Positions 22,159 to 30,298 of a DNA stretch of 33,548 bases are shown piece after piece; the stretch's first letter is position 1, and every line of letters starts with the position of its first letter. Below the pieces are notes generated by a model. That model did not search any database, was not told the DNA's origin, and worked only from the letters and a program-made list of their open reading frames with translations. The position numbers and the translations under genes were made by a program. This DNA comes from Methanobacteriota archaeon (GTDB lineage: Archaea; Thermoplasmatota; Poseidoniia; Poseidoniales; Thalassarchaeaceae), in the NCBI GenBank assembly GCA_002712285.1, contig PATC01000031.1, forward strand, positions 1-33,548, given 5' to 3'.

Positions 22159-22163
22159 TATAA
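22159..22163 (+). promoter_or_regulatory. TATA-like box for the gene at 22186
   Basis: The TATAA in gcgtataacc is centred 25 bases before the ATG at 22186, which is where an archaeal TATA box sits when transcription starts at or next to the start codon. There is no Shine-Dalgarno before this ATG, so a leaderless transcript is likely. This also argues against the in-frame GTG at 22168. Confidence 0.5.
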
Positions 22164-22185
22164 CCTAGTGTCCACACGGTTGAGT

Positions 22186-23508
22186 ATGGCCGAACAGGAA
22201 TCGATGGTTCCTGTTGCTGCAATTGTCTACTTTTTGCTAGGTGTTACAAGCCTCATTCTTCTCAATCGATCAAAAAATCGAATGTGGATGGATCGCCTTG
22301 CAGGATATATGTTAAGCTGGGCTCTAATTTTCTTTGGATTACGTTATGCGGCCGTTTCAGTAAGAGACACATCTTGGTGGGAGAATATGGGTATAACATC
22401 GCAATTCGATATTTTTCAATACTTATTCTTTTCATTCAGCATAGCAGCATTTGCTATTGCTGCAATTTTTCCCTTCATTTACCCATACCCAGTATTTCAA
22501 AAATCTTCAACAATCAAACTTGTTGCTCCTACAACCTTCCTTGTGAGTTTGGCGATCATAATTTCGATGATGTTAACGGAATACAAATACGTTGGATTTT
22601 GGCAAATCCTATTGGCCCCATCCTTCATCATCTTGATTCCAATTTACTTTCGATTCTTGTCCGAAGAAATGTTGGAGGGAGATGACACTGCACGACGAAT
22701 GTCTCTAGCAGCAGGAACCATGCTCATAGCTTTCTTCGGACAACAAATGACATGGTGGTTAGCACAACTCCTTTCAATTAACGATGAATTTGTTGCTAGG
22801 TCTGCCATCGAAGCAGGAGTTGGATCTTATTCTTACGTCCCAAACTGGATAGGTTATACAGTAGTTAATTCATTGGCAACTATTGCAATTTTATCGTTAG
22901 CTGCTGGAGAGACTTGGAGAGCTAACACTAAAGGAATCAATGGATTTACGATTGTTATCTTCCTAATCCTTGGAGTTGGCCTAATAAGTGGGATTGCTGA
23001 CTATGCTGTTCTGGATATTGTAGATAGTTGCATGTACACCGTATGCGAGAGTTTTCCTGAAAGTTACAATATTTGGTACAAATTTACTACAGAAGCTCTA
23101 TTGTTACTTTTTGCCCCATTGATGGTCATGTACGTTCTTCTTCATTTCGATGTAATCGATTCTGAAGCAGAGCAGAATCAGTGGATGACAAGGATCATTG
23201 TCATACTAATGCTACTAATTGTTTCATCGACGATGATTGAATTACTACAATCGTTTTTGCCTGTTTCCTCGATGATTTCTTCAGCAATATTGGCGATGGT
23301 TGTTGCTATCTTCATAGGTTGGGAAGAACGAATTATGAATGCGCTGATTGGTGAAGGTGAGAGTATTTCTAAGAAATTGAGCTCTCTAAATGAACTACAC
23401 GAACCAGATATCAGCGAAAATGAAATCCAACTTTTTTCTAAGTCGATGGGGGTATTGACTGCAATTATCGTCATCCTATGTTTCCTATATTCTTCTATTG
23501 TGAGTTGA
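22186..23508 (+). CDS. polytopic membrane protein of unknown function (about 12 membrane segments)
   Basis: A 440-residue protein with about twelve hydrophobic segments spread evenly, from MVPVAAIVYFLLGVTSLIL to the last GVLTAIIVILCFLYSSIVS. Charged loops are short, apart from one between segments 8 and 9 containing two cysteines (IVDSCMYTVCESF) that could form a disulfide outside, and a cytoplasmic stretch IGWEERIMNALIGEGESISK near the end. It looks like a transporter or a membrane scaffold, but I see no family signature. The start ATG 22186 is chosen from the TATA box at the leaderless distance. The partner gene begins four bases after its stop. The codon choice seems more AT-rich than in the flanking genes by eye. 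Confidence 0.75.
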   Translation: MAEQESMVPVAAIVYFLLGVTSLILLNRSKNRMWMDRLAGYMLSWALIFFGLRYAAVSVRDTSWWENMGITSQFDIFQYLFFSFSIAAFAIAAIFPFIYPYPVFQKSSTIKLVAPTTFLVSLAIIISMMLTEYKYVGFWQILLAPSFIILIPIYFRFLSEEMLEGDDTARRMSLAAGTMLIAFFGQQMTWWLAQLLSINDEFVARSAIEAGVGSYSYVPNWIGYTVVNSLATIAILSLAAGETWRANTKGINGFTIVIFLILGVGLISGIADYAVLDIVDSCMYTVCESFPESYNIWYKFTTEALLLLFAPLMVMYVLLHFDVIDSEAEQNQWMTRIIVILMLLIVSSTMIELLQSFLPVSSMISSAILAMVVAIFIGWEERIMNALIGEGESISKKLSSLNELHEPDISENEIQLFSKSMGVLTAIIVILCFLYSSIVS

Positions 23509-23512
23509 TTGA

Positions 23513-24208
23513 ATGAGTTCTAATGGCGATTTAACTGAGGTCATGTCTAACATTACTTCCAACAATGCTGGCAATAAATTCACGATTGTATCATTTATTG
23601 CAGCTCTGATATTACTAAGTTACACTGGCTATGATACTGTCATTTACAGGACGGATGTAATATCCGATTTTGCAGAGGATAATCAATACAGGATTACATT
23701 CTCAACCATGAATGAAACTATGCAGTCAGTACAGACACTACAAGACGATGAAACGACAAATATTCAGTTCGATTTGAGTGATCTAAGTATTAGCGATGGA
23801 TACTCAATAGGAATAATCGAAGTAGTTATCACATCCGAAGAAGAAGAAGGCGTTTCAGTTCAATGTGATTCTGTTGCAGGTGACATTATCGAAAATGATC
23901 TCACTGCTCAATGGAACGACACATCCAATGACCTTTCAGGACAAGACAGTAGTTGCCAGCCCATCTACCTCAAATTGAGAGTATATCCAAATTACGACGG
24001 GGAGTCAGTTACTGTTTTCTCAACCAATGAGTATCAAGCACTCCAAAACTGGTCTCAAACAGGTTGGGGATTGGGTGCCTTGTCCCTAGATTTGGATCTT
24101 GATGTCAACTCCCCTCTAGGCTTCGACCCTATTGGCCAAGATTCTGATGAAGAGATTACAGTGGATGTTACCGTGGTAACGTTTTCAGTTTCAATTCAAG
24201 AAACCTAA
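23513..24208 (+). CDS. single-span membrane protein with extracellular beta domain
   Basis: A 231-residue protein. It has a 20-residue polar N-terminus, one membrane helix at about 23-40 (FTIVSFIAALILLSYTGY), and then an acidic, Thr/Ser-rich beta-type domain outside the cell with two cysteines (VQCDSVAG and SSCQPIYLKL) that could pair. No enzyme motif is visible. The gene follows the 12-segment membrane protein by four bases, so the two are surely co-translated and may form one complex. I do not recognise it. Its high Asp/Glu content is usual for exposed proteins of marine archaea. Confidence 0.75.
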   Translation: MSSNGDLTEVMSNITSNNAGNKFTIVSFIAALILLSYTGYDTVIYRTDVISDFAEDNQYRITFSTMNETMQSVQTLQDDETTNIQFDLSDLSISDGYSIGIIEVVITSEEEEGVSVQCDSVAGDIIENDLTAQWNDTSNDLSGQDSSCQPIYLKLRVYPNYDGESVTVFSTNEYQALQNWSQTGWGLGALSLDLDLDVNSPLGFDPIGQDSDEEITVDVTVVTFSVSIQET

Positions 24209-24215
24209 ATGCTGA

Positions 24216-24686
24216 TTATCCATTCAGAACCGATACTTTGTCTTCAGGACATACTGAAGCCTCTGTCAAAACCCTTGCGTACCACCTAGACCAACCAGGA
24301 TTCTTCTTCTGAGATATTCTCGAATAATCGCCTTCATTAAACGAATTTTTGATTGTCCTACAGGGTGGAGCCGAGCCTGTAATCTCAATCAATGCATCTC
24401 CAACATTCAACTGAGAACCTAGACGAATAAGGTTCCAATCTAAACCAGATATTGTCAGGTTCTCCCCCACAGAACCGGTCTCAATTGGATGCCCTTCAGC
24501 CCTCAAATCTTCGATTACCTCGCTAGAAAAGAGACAAACCGCACGATTTGGACCGCCATGGTGCTTCATATCGTTCTGACGGTCCCCCTCAACTCCACTC
24601 TTGCGAAGGAAAGCAGAATCAACAGGATACTTGGGGACTCCACCTTCAGGATTTACGTTTACAGCTTTGACGACTGCAGAACCCAC
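24216..24686 (-). CDS. MOSC-domain protein
   Basis: A 156-residue stand-alone MOSC domain (molybdenum cofactor sulfurase C-terminal type). Family features are GVEGDRQNDMKHHGGPNRAV, GSVGENLTISGLDW, LRAEGHPI and the conserved cysteine in GSAPPCRTI. Stand-alone MOSC proteins such as YiiM bind molybdenum cofactor and reduce N-hydroxylated compounds. The GTG start at 24686 directly follows the upstream stop (24687) and has a GGGGGG run close by. It is the last gene of the run with the subtilase and methyltransferase. Whether it acts as a reductase or as a cofactor carrier cannot be seen. Confidence 0.88.
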   Translation of the reverse strand: MGSAVVKAVNVNPEGGVPKYPVDSAFLRKSGVEGDRQNDMKHHGGPNRAVCLFSSEVIEDLRAEGHPIETGSVGENLTISGLDWNLIRLGSQLNVGDALIEITGSAPPCRTIKNSFNEGDYSRISQKKNPGWSRWYARVLTEASVCPEDKVSVLNG

Positions 24687-26450
24687 CTAATCCCCCCAAT
24701 ATGCCTCTCGAATTGCTTGGTTAGCTTCCATACAAGCCACAACGTCTGCGGGTCTATCAGGCATATTCTGTATACCTGCTAGATGTGCATGAATCGGCTC
24801 GACGTTTGACATGTTAACTACACCCCAACCAACCTGTGTACAAGGCGCAACAGGAGAGATGGGTAATGTTCCAGTTGATGGATCCCATGTCGAAAAGGAG
24901 GGATACCATGCAGAGAGGTTCAATGCATCACGAAGATCCGAGTTCGAAATACTAAGATTAGTTCCATTGACAAGTAGACCCCCACGTTCAACGGAAGCAC
25001 CAGAACCCATGTCCTCCACATCTTCTCTGAGCATTGTCAGAACAAGGCTGAGAATACCAGCAGTTCGAGGAGTCGCGAATGAGGTTCCAGAGGTCTCATG
25101 ATATCCTGATGTGTCATCGTGATTCGGCAACATCTGAGTCCAATCAGCGGCCATATCAGGATAGGAGCCACTCATCGTCTCTTTCTGGTCATCCTCCTCC
25201 TCTGCATAGCCTGAAACACCGATTGACCAAGGAGGGCCCGCAGTAGAATCCTGAACTGCGGGGGAAGGTGTGTTGTCTGAAGCACCAGTGTGTACCTTGT
25301 GATTCTCGACTACGGCGACCCTTGTCGCATCCTCAATCCCAGGAACAGGGACTGAACCAATGGGGCCAAACGATGTCGTAATGATATCGACTAGTGGTTG
25401 GTCTGCAGCTGCTAGAACTGCAGCATCTGTAAATCCCTCTACAAAGAAGATTATCGCATCCGGATTCGCATCAAGAACCGCTCCGGTTACAGCTGTCCCA
25501 TGACCATCTGCAGGATCATCTAAAATTGGAATGTCAGTATTGTCATCGGGCGTTGTTCCAATAATTCGAGTACCTGGGAAGTAGACAATGTCTGAAGAGG
25601 TGATGATATCCCAGCAAGATTCTTGATCTGCCTCGTAACGCTCCTGCCAAGTACCTTCAAGGGTCAAATTACACCACATTGTAACTCCAAGACCATCTAG
25701 TAACCAATCAGGAAGGGTCTCATTAAGGATAAAACGCTCATGATAGACATTGATTCCAGTGTCAATTGGAGCAACTACTGAGTAGGGTCGCCAATCATCT
25801 TCTTCAACGGATATACCAGCCTCTAATCCATCAGATGAATTAGCAACGGCATAGACAGATAATGTAGAAGTGAGAATTAGTAAAATCGCAACACTTACTG
25901 ATGCTAATAATCGATTATGAGTATACTCTCTGCTAGAGAAAATTGAATCAATAATATTAGTTTCGACCGGAGCGGTAAATAACGCTGTAACTGATAGTGA
26001 GAATATCAAAAATTTACCAAACAATTCGAGTTCACCGGTAGCGATAAAAGTTAGACTCAATGGTATGAAGGGATAAATTCCAGCATAAATCAAGACCCAT
26101 GGTTGATTGCGGAATAGTAACATACATGCTATACTGATATCAATTAATCCAACCCCAATTAGTACAGCGGGAGCGAACTCTGTAGGGAATATTACCGATA
26201 CAACAGGGATGTATTTCTCAGTCACCATCAAGGCCTTGACACCATGTTTTGCAAACATCCAAAATAAATACAACACAGATAACGAATATACCAGTCTTCT
26301 CACTGAAAATCCTCTTGCCCAATCAAGAGAAATCATGTTAATTTTGAAATGAGTAAGTAATTGAATAATTGAGGAGTTGGTATCAATATCAACATCATTA
26401 TCCAAATTGGTAAGAAGAACTGCCTCGGGTAACTTTGGCTGTCCGTCCAT
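24687..26450 (-). CDS. subtilisin-like serine protease (S8) with N-terminal multi-span membrane domain
   Basis: A 587-residue protein (ATG 26450; an in-frame ATG at 26336 would drop 38 residues). Residues about 50-200 hold five hydrophobic segments (LVYSLSVLYLFWMFAKHG, FAPAVLIGVGLIDISIACML, and others), DoxX-like in spacing. The subtilase domain follows: Asp230 in VAPIDTGINV, His317 in DGHGTAVTGAV, a candidate oxyanion Asn393 in TGASDNTPSP, and Ser457 in GTSFATPRTAGILS. All triad residues are present. There is no ordinary inhibitor propeptide; the membrane domain takes its place. The protease domain should face outside after the last helix. Peptide scavenging or processing of surface proteins is likely. 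It lies between the methyltransferase and the MOSC gene. Confidence 0.9.
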   Translation of the reverse strand: MDGQPKLPEAVLLTNLDNDVDIDTNSSIIQLLTHFKINMISLDWARGFSVRRLVYSLSVLYLFWMFAKHGVKALMVTEKYIPVVSVIFPTEFAPAVLIGVGLIDISIACMLLFRNQPWVLIYAGIYPFIPLSLTFIATGELELFGKFLIFSLSVTALFTAPVETNIIDSIFSSREYTHNRLLASVSVAILLILTSTLSVYAVANSSDGLEAGISVEEDDWRPYSVVAPIDTGINVYHERFILNETLPDWLLDGLGVTMWCNLTLEGTWQERYEADQESCWDIITSSDIVYFPGTRIIGTTPDDNTDIPILDDPADGHGTAVTGAVLDANPDAIIFFVEGFTDAAVLAAADQPLVDIITTSFGPIGSVPVPGIEDATRVAVVENHKVHTGASDNTPSPAVQDSTAGPPWSIGVSGYAEEEDDQKETMSGSYPDMAADWTQMLPNHDDTSGYHETSGTSFATPRTAGILSLVLTMLREDVEDMGSGASVERGGLLVNGTNLSISNSDLRDALNLSAWYPSFSTWDPSTGTLPISPVAPCTQVGWGVVNMSNVEPIHAHLAGIQNMPDRPADVVACMEANQAIREAYWGD

Positions 26451-26555
26451 GAAACGCCCATGAGGTCCGAGACATAATAATCACGGATTGAATAATTGTC
26501 AATATTTTTCATATCCTTCGACAAAAAAAACATGACCATTTTGAGGCTAGAATCA

Positions 26556-27185
26556 TCAATTTGATACTCGAGCAACGAAGGAGAGTGTACCTGGCCAATC
26601 ACCGCTTGGGGCGGCTCGAAAACATCGTAATATATCGAATCCGGCCGTTTCAACGATTGTCTTCCACTCATTCTCCGAGTGTGTAGTCATTCGAACGCCT
26701 ACCTTATCGGACCAAGTGAGACTCTCCTCATTCTCCGCATAATGGTCTACACCAAAGGCGAGAATACCCTCAGATGTGAGCCACTTCTCCTTGATGATTC
26801 GAAGCATATCCGGGATATCTTTGAGATAGTAGAAAACCTCCATGGAATGGACAATATCTACTGGTTCAGATGGACTCCAATCCATTAGATTAGCACAGTA
26901 ATACATCCCATCCGGATCTGATGCCAATGCGTTTGCAATCATTGACGGAGCACCATCAACACCTATCGCAACAGAACAATCGTTACGTTCAGAGAGCATT
27001 CGAACAACCCAACCATTACCACAACCAGCATCTACTGCCGTAAATCCACGTTCAAGAATACTCGAATCCATCTCTTTGAAGGCAGCCGATAGGATTTCAT
27101 TCACAGCAGGTGCATGGCCACTTTCCATGCCAGCATCCTTACCTGCATCCGCCCATTCACTAAAAACATCGACCGCAGGCCGCAT
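26556..27185 (-). CDS. class I SAM-dependent methyltransferase
   Basis: A 209-residue Rossmann-fold methyltransferase. Motif I is VDAGCGNGWVVRML (about 50-63), the acidic loop GVDGAPSMI follows motif II, then CANLMDWSP and the motif IV-type DIVHSMEVFYYLKD, with a late FDILRCFRAAPSGDWPGTL. The length and motifs suit small-molecule or protein methylation. It is 12 bases after the acyl-CoA dehydrogenase and 105 bases before the subtilase, so it may be part of the same operon. The substrate is unknown. Confidence 0.85.
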   Translation of the reverse strand: MRPAVDVFSEWADAGKDAGMESGHAPAVNEILSAAFKEMDSSILERGFTAVDAGCGNGWVVRMLSERNDCSVAIGVDGAPSMIANALASDPDGMYYCANLMDWSPSEPVDIVHSMEVFYYLKDIPDMLRIIKEKWLTSEGILAFGVDHYAENEESLTWSDKVGVRMTTHSENEWKTIVETAGFDILRCFRAAPSGDWPGTLSFVARVSN

Positions 27186-27197
27186 CCGAACATCTCC

Positions 27198-28373
27198 TCA
27201 GAGACTACGAGTGAAAGACTGAATTCCAGTAATATGTCGAGCCAGAATGAGATTGTGAATATCGTGTGTACCCTCATATGTCTTGACCGATTCAAGATTG
27301 TTCATATGTCGCATAATCGGGTACTCATCCGTAACACCGTTAGCACCGTGAATGTCACGAGCAACTCTAGCAATCTCAAGAGCGATGTCTACATTATTCA
27401 TCTTCGCTAGACTGATCATCTCAGGGAACCAATCGTCTTCGTCGACGCGGCGACCAAGGTGATAGGCGAGAAGTTGCCCCTTCGTAATCTCACGGAGCAT
27501 CGTTGCCAGCTTCATCTGAATCAATTGATAAGCCGCAATAGGATGATCAAACTGGATTCGCTCCATAGCATAATTCTTGGCTGCATCAAAACAAGCCTGG
27601 GCGGAACCTATGGAACCCCATGCGATACCATAACGCGCACGGTTAAGACAGGAGAAAGGACCACCTAGACCCTTAGCTCCTGGCAAATATCGGTCCTCTG
27701 GAACAAAGACATCCTGCAACACGAGTTCAGAGGTAACAGATGCACGGAGTGAATGTTTGCCCTTCTGCTCAGGAGCGGTGAAACCTTCGTCGTCCTTCTC
27801 AACAATGAAACCACGTATGACGCCGTCGAGTTTGGCCCATACAATTGCAAGATCCGCAATAGTGCCGTTGGTAATCCACATCTTTGCACCATTCAGAATG
27901 TATCCCCCATCGACTTTCTCAGCCTTCGTCACCATTCCTCCGGGGTTGGAACCGTAATCTGGCTCGGTGAGTCCAAAGCATCCAATGATCTCACCTTTAG
28001 CCATACCTGGCAGATACTTGTGCTTCTGCTCCTCTGTTCCGAACTTGTGAATAGGATGCATAGATAGAGAGCCCTGGACACTGCAGAAAGAACGTAAACC
28101 GGAATCTCCCCGCTCAAGTTCTCGGCAAACGACTCCATAGGCTGTGTAAGACATGCCCGCACAACCATACTCTTCGGGGACAACCATACCAAGGACACCC
28201 ATCTCACCTAAATCACGAATCCACTCGTCAGGGAAGTATCCACCGTTGTATGCATCCTCAATATTTGGAATGACCTTCTCATCAACCCAATCACGAACCA
28301 TATCCCTAAGCATAACTTCCTCTTCGGTAAGCATCCTGTCAACATCGTAGAAATCCAAGGCTTCGTATGCCAT
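27198..28373 (-). CDS. acyl-CoA dehydrogenase, glutaryl-CoA dehydrogenase-like
   Basis: A 391-residue FAD enzyme that oxidises an acyl-CoA and passes electrons to ETF. The family blocks are present: VVPEEYGCAGMSYTAYG, CFGLTEPDYGSNPGGM, KMWITNGTIADLAIVWAK, RYGIAWGSIGSAQACFDAA, RIQFDHPIAAYQLIQMKLA and DIHGANGVTDEYPIMRHMNN. The catalytic base is Glu367 in VKTYEGTHDIH. The glutaryl-CoA dehydrogenase subgroup fits best (FCSVQGSLSMHPIHKFG). The ATG at 28373 follows an AAGGAG Shine-Dalgarno; a GTG nine bases earlier is within that spacing. Likely role: lysine/tryptophan degradation through glutaryl-CoA, with EtfAB encoded at 18901-20593 as acceptor. The substrate assignment remains an inference. Confidence 0.92.
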   Translation of the reverse strand: MAYEALDFYDVDRMLTEEEVMLRDMVRDWVDEKVIPNIEDAYNGGYFPDEWIRDLGEMGVLGMVVPEEYGCAGMSYTAYGVVCRELERGDSGLRSFCSVQGSLSMHPIHKFGTEEQKHKYLPGMAKGEIIGCFGLTEPDYGSNPGGMVTKAEKVDGGYILNGAKMWITNGTIADLAIVWAKLDGVIRGFIVEKDDEGFTAPEQKGKHSLRASVTSELVLQDVFVPEDRYLPGAKGLGGPFSCLNRARYGIAWGSIGSAQACFDAAKNYAMERIQFDHPIAAYQLIQMKLATMLREITKGQLLAYHLGRRVDEDDWFPEMISLAKMNNVDIALEIARVARDIHGANGVTDEYPIMRHMNNLESVKTYEGTHDIHNLILARHITGIQSFTRSL

Positions 28374-28447
28374 CTGAACCACTCCTTGATTCCCTGCCGA
28401 TGTCCGAGCCGCTTGAACCTTACCGCACGGCGACCCCTAGTTTCAAG

Positions 28448-29680
28448 TCAAGATTCACGCTTTCGACGACGCTCTTCTCGACGATCTTTCAATGAGGGCT
28501 CGATCCCTTTTCGGCGCCGACGCCAACGATTGTATGAAGCCTGCATTGAAGGGCTATTCATGAAAATCAGACCCAAGACAATCCCTGGAACACTGATTAC
28601 GATAACTACAGTCAAGGCATAACCAACTATGCTGCTTACCAGTGGATTGTCAATCTCATTATCAGGAACAAAACGTGCAACTCTGCCACGGTCATTGAGT
28701 ATCCAGCCATCATCAATTCCAGTCCCCCAACTGCAAGTAACTTGACGAGTTGCAATCTCGTCCTCAGTAGAAGCGATGTCCGCATGATCTAACCACGGAA
28801 AACTATCTTCCTTGGTTACATCGTGTTCGATTAAACCGAACGGAACCATCGCTATCATCAACCGATCTGAACTATGGGCACAAATGTGGGTGAATTCGCC
28901 ACCTGCTTCGGTCAAGACAACTGCATCCATGGAAGAACCTCCGTCAATTGAATCATCCAGATGAATTGTCGCAAGATTCTGATTAGAACCAACAGCGATG
29001 CATTCAGGGTTGTTACCAAAAGCACACTCGACATCAGTCCAAATCACTGATGAACCACCAATCCAGGATATCTGATGATCCGCATCGATTAACGCAATAC
29101 CGTCTGATTTCGTTACTACCACGCACAATCTGATGATAGAATGGCAATCAATTGCCTGCACTGTACTAGATTTAGTGTTCTCTATTGGTACCATCTCGCT
29201 ACCTTCAACCAATGATCGAAATCTCCAGATGAGGCCATTGTCAGATGCAATGTAAGCCCAAGCCCCGTTTGTATTCCAAGAAACGGCCGTTAGTGTGCTG
29301 AGTTCTACGGCTCCAGCCCCACTAACGTTCGAAAGGCGACGGTCTTGATGATCATAACGAATTATCTCACCTGACTCGCCAACTATCAGAGCATTTCCTG
29401 CTGGATGGAAATCTACGGCAAGGAGATCCTCATCTGTGATTGGAACCAATGTTTCTGTTCCCGATGGTTGCTCAGGAGGAATTAGTAGAACTACTCCGTC
29501 GTCTCCAATGGCAAGTACGTTTGACTCATCAGAATCTAGAGCATTGAGGTAAACAGTCTCATCCGTAAGCTGAATAATCTCGTCAATTTGTACAGCTGAT
29601 TGAGCCGCAACAGGATTCAGTGAAAATGAAATCAAAACTAGAACCAAGCACAAAGCACGAGCAAAGTGGCCTGAATCCAT
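28448..29680 (-). CDS. exported beta-propeller protein with C-terminal TM anchor
   Basis: A 410-residue protein. A signal peptide covers residues 1-26 (ALCLVLVLISFSLNPVAAQ). The body (about 30-340) shows repeated propeller strands (ESNVLAIGDDGVVLLIP, HPAGNALIVGESGEIIRYDH, NTNGAWAYIASDNGLIWRFR). Cysteine pairs (IDCHSIIRLCVVV; VECAFGNNPECIAVG) probably form disulfides. A membrane helix lies at about 354-376 (YALTVVIVISVPGIVLGLIF), and a strongly basic tail (RWRRRRKGIEPSLKDRREER) keeps the C-terminus inside. It belongs to the same broad class as the RCC1 protein at 13314 but has a different blade type. The function is unknown; display of a binding propeller on the cell surface is likely. Confidence 0.85.
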   Translation of the reverse strand: MDSGHFARALCLVLVLISFSLNPVAAQSAVQIDEIIQLTDETVYLNALDSDESNVLAIGDDGVVLLIPPEQPSGTETLVPITDEDLLAVDFHPAGNALIVGESGEIIRYDHQDRRLSNVSGAGAVELSTLTAVSWNTNGAWAYIASDNGLIWRFRSLVEGSEMVPIENTKSSTVQAIDCHSIIRLCVVVTKSDGIALIDADHQISWIGGSSVIWTDVECAFGNNPECIAVGSNQNLATIHLDDSIDGGSSMDAVVLTEAGGEFTHICAHSSDRLMIAMVPFGLIEHDVTKEDSFPWLDHADIASTEDEIATRQVTCSWGTGIDDGWILNDRGRVARFVPDNEIDNPLVSSIVGYALTVVIVISVPGIVLGLIFMNSPSMQASYNRWRRRRKGIEPSLKDRREERRRKRES

Positions 29681-29772
29681 GGCCTTCCGAGAACCTTGGC
29701 CTTCATGATGTGACCGGTCTACAGAGAATGTACACAGAGAGGATTCAAGTCCTACCTTGCCACCCCAGTGAT

Positions 29773-30288
29773 ATGGAGCGGTTCGCGGTCAAGAGAGGAT
29801 TGGTTAAACAAGTGACAGCAGATGGAGGATTGGGCAAGTTAGCTCAAGACTTCTTTGACGATGTTACCTCAACAGGAGATAACGCATTCACTGGCTCACA
29901 TGGTATCATGTCTAGCATTAAGGCTCACTATGAGGGAGATGCTCTGATTACCGATGTTGTGAACGAAAGACCGAACTTCGATGACAGGGAAGCCATGAAG
30001 GCAGCCCAAGATGACAGGCGTCGATTCACCACTTTCCTTGATGAAGCAACAGGATACAACTCCAAACAGCGTGGCGACAAGGCAAAGGAATGGGTGAAGA
30101 AGGCCTCTAAAGCGAAGTCCGCCATATCTGGAGCCCAACATTTCATGTCAATGGCCAAGTCCATGAGTGATGAAAAGCGAGAGATGGCAAAAGCACTCAT
30201 TGCTGAGATCGAGGCCGCTCTAGAAGCGGGTGATAACACTAAGGCAGCTGGCCGTGGTGAGAAACTCTCCAAGATGTTGAATCAATGA
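29773..30288 (+). CDS. small helical protein of unknown function upstream of tyrS
   Basis: A 171-residue soluble protein, mostly helical and rich in Lys, Ala, Asp and Glu. Notable stretches are KRGLVKQVTADGGLGKLAQD, FDDREAMKAAQDDRRRFTTF and the C-terminal MSDEKREMAKALIAEIEAAL, with few aromatic residues. No cysteines, signal peptide or membrane helix occur. Start ATG 29773 is a choice among several in-frame ATGs; the frame extends upstream to 29620, overlapping the divergent propeller gene, so the shortest reasonable start was taken. Its stop is ten bases before tyrS, so they share a message. I do not recognise the family. Confidence 0.7.
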   Translation: MERFAVKRGLVKQVTADGGLGKLAQDFFDDVTSTGDNAFTGSHGIMSSIKAHYEGDALITDVVNERPNFDDREAMKAAQDDRRRFTTFLDEATGYNSKQRGDKAKEWVKKASKAKSAISGAQHFMSMAKSMSDEKREMAKALIAEIEAALEAGDNTKAAGRGEKLSKMLNQ

Positions 30289-30298
30289 GGCGAATCTG

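Noticed and set aside
26333-26671. 112-codon minus-strand opening bridging the methyltransferase and subtilase genes
   Set aside because: It overlaps both real genes in another frame and has no motif.
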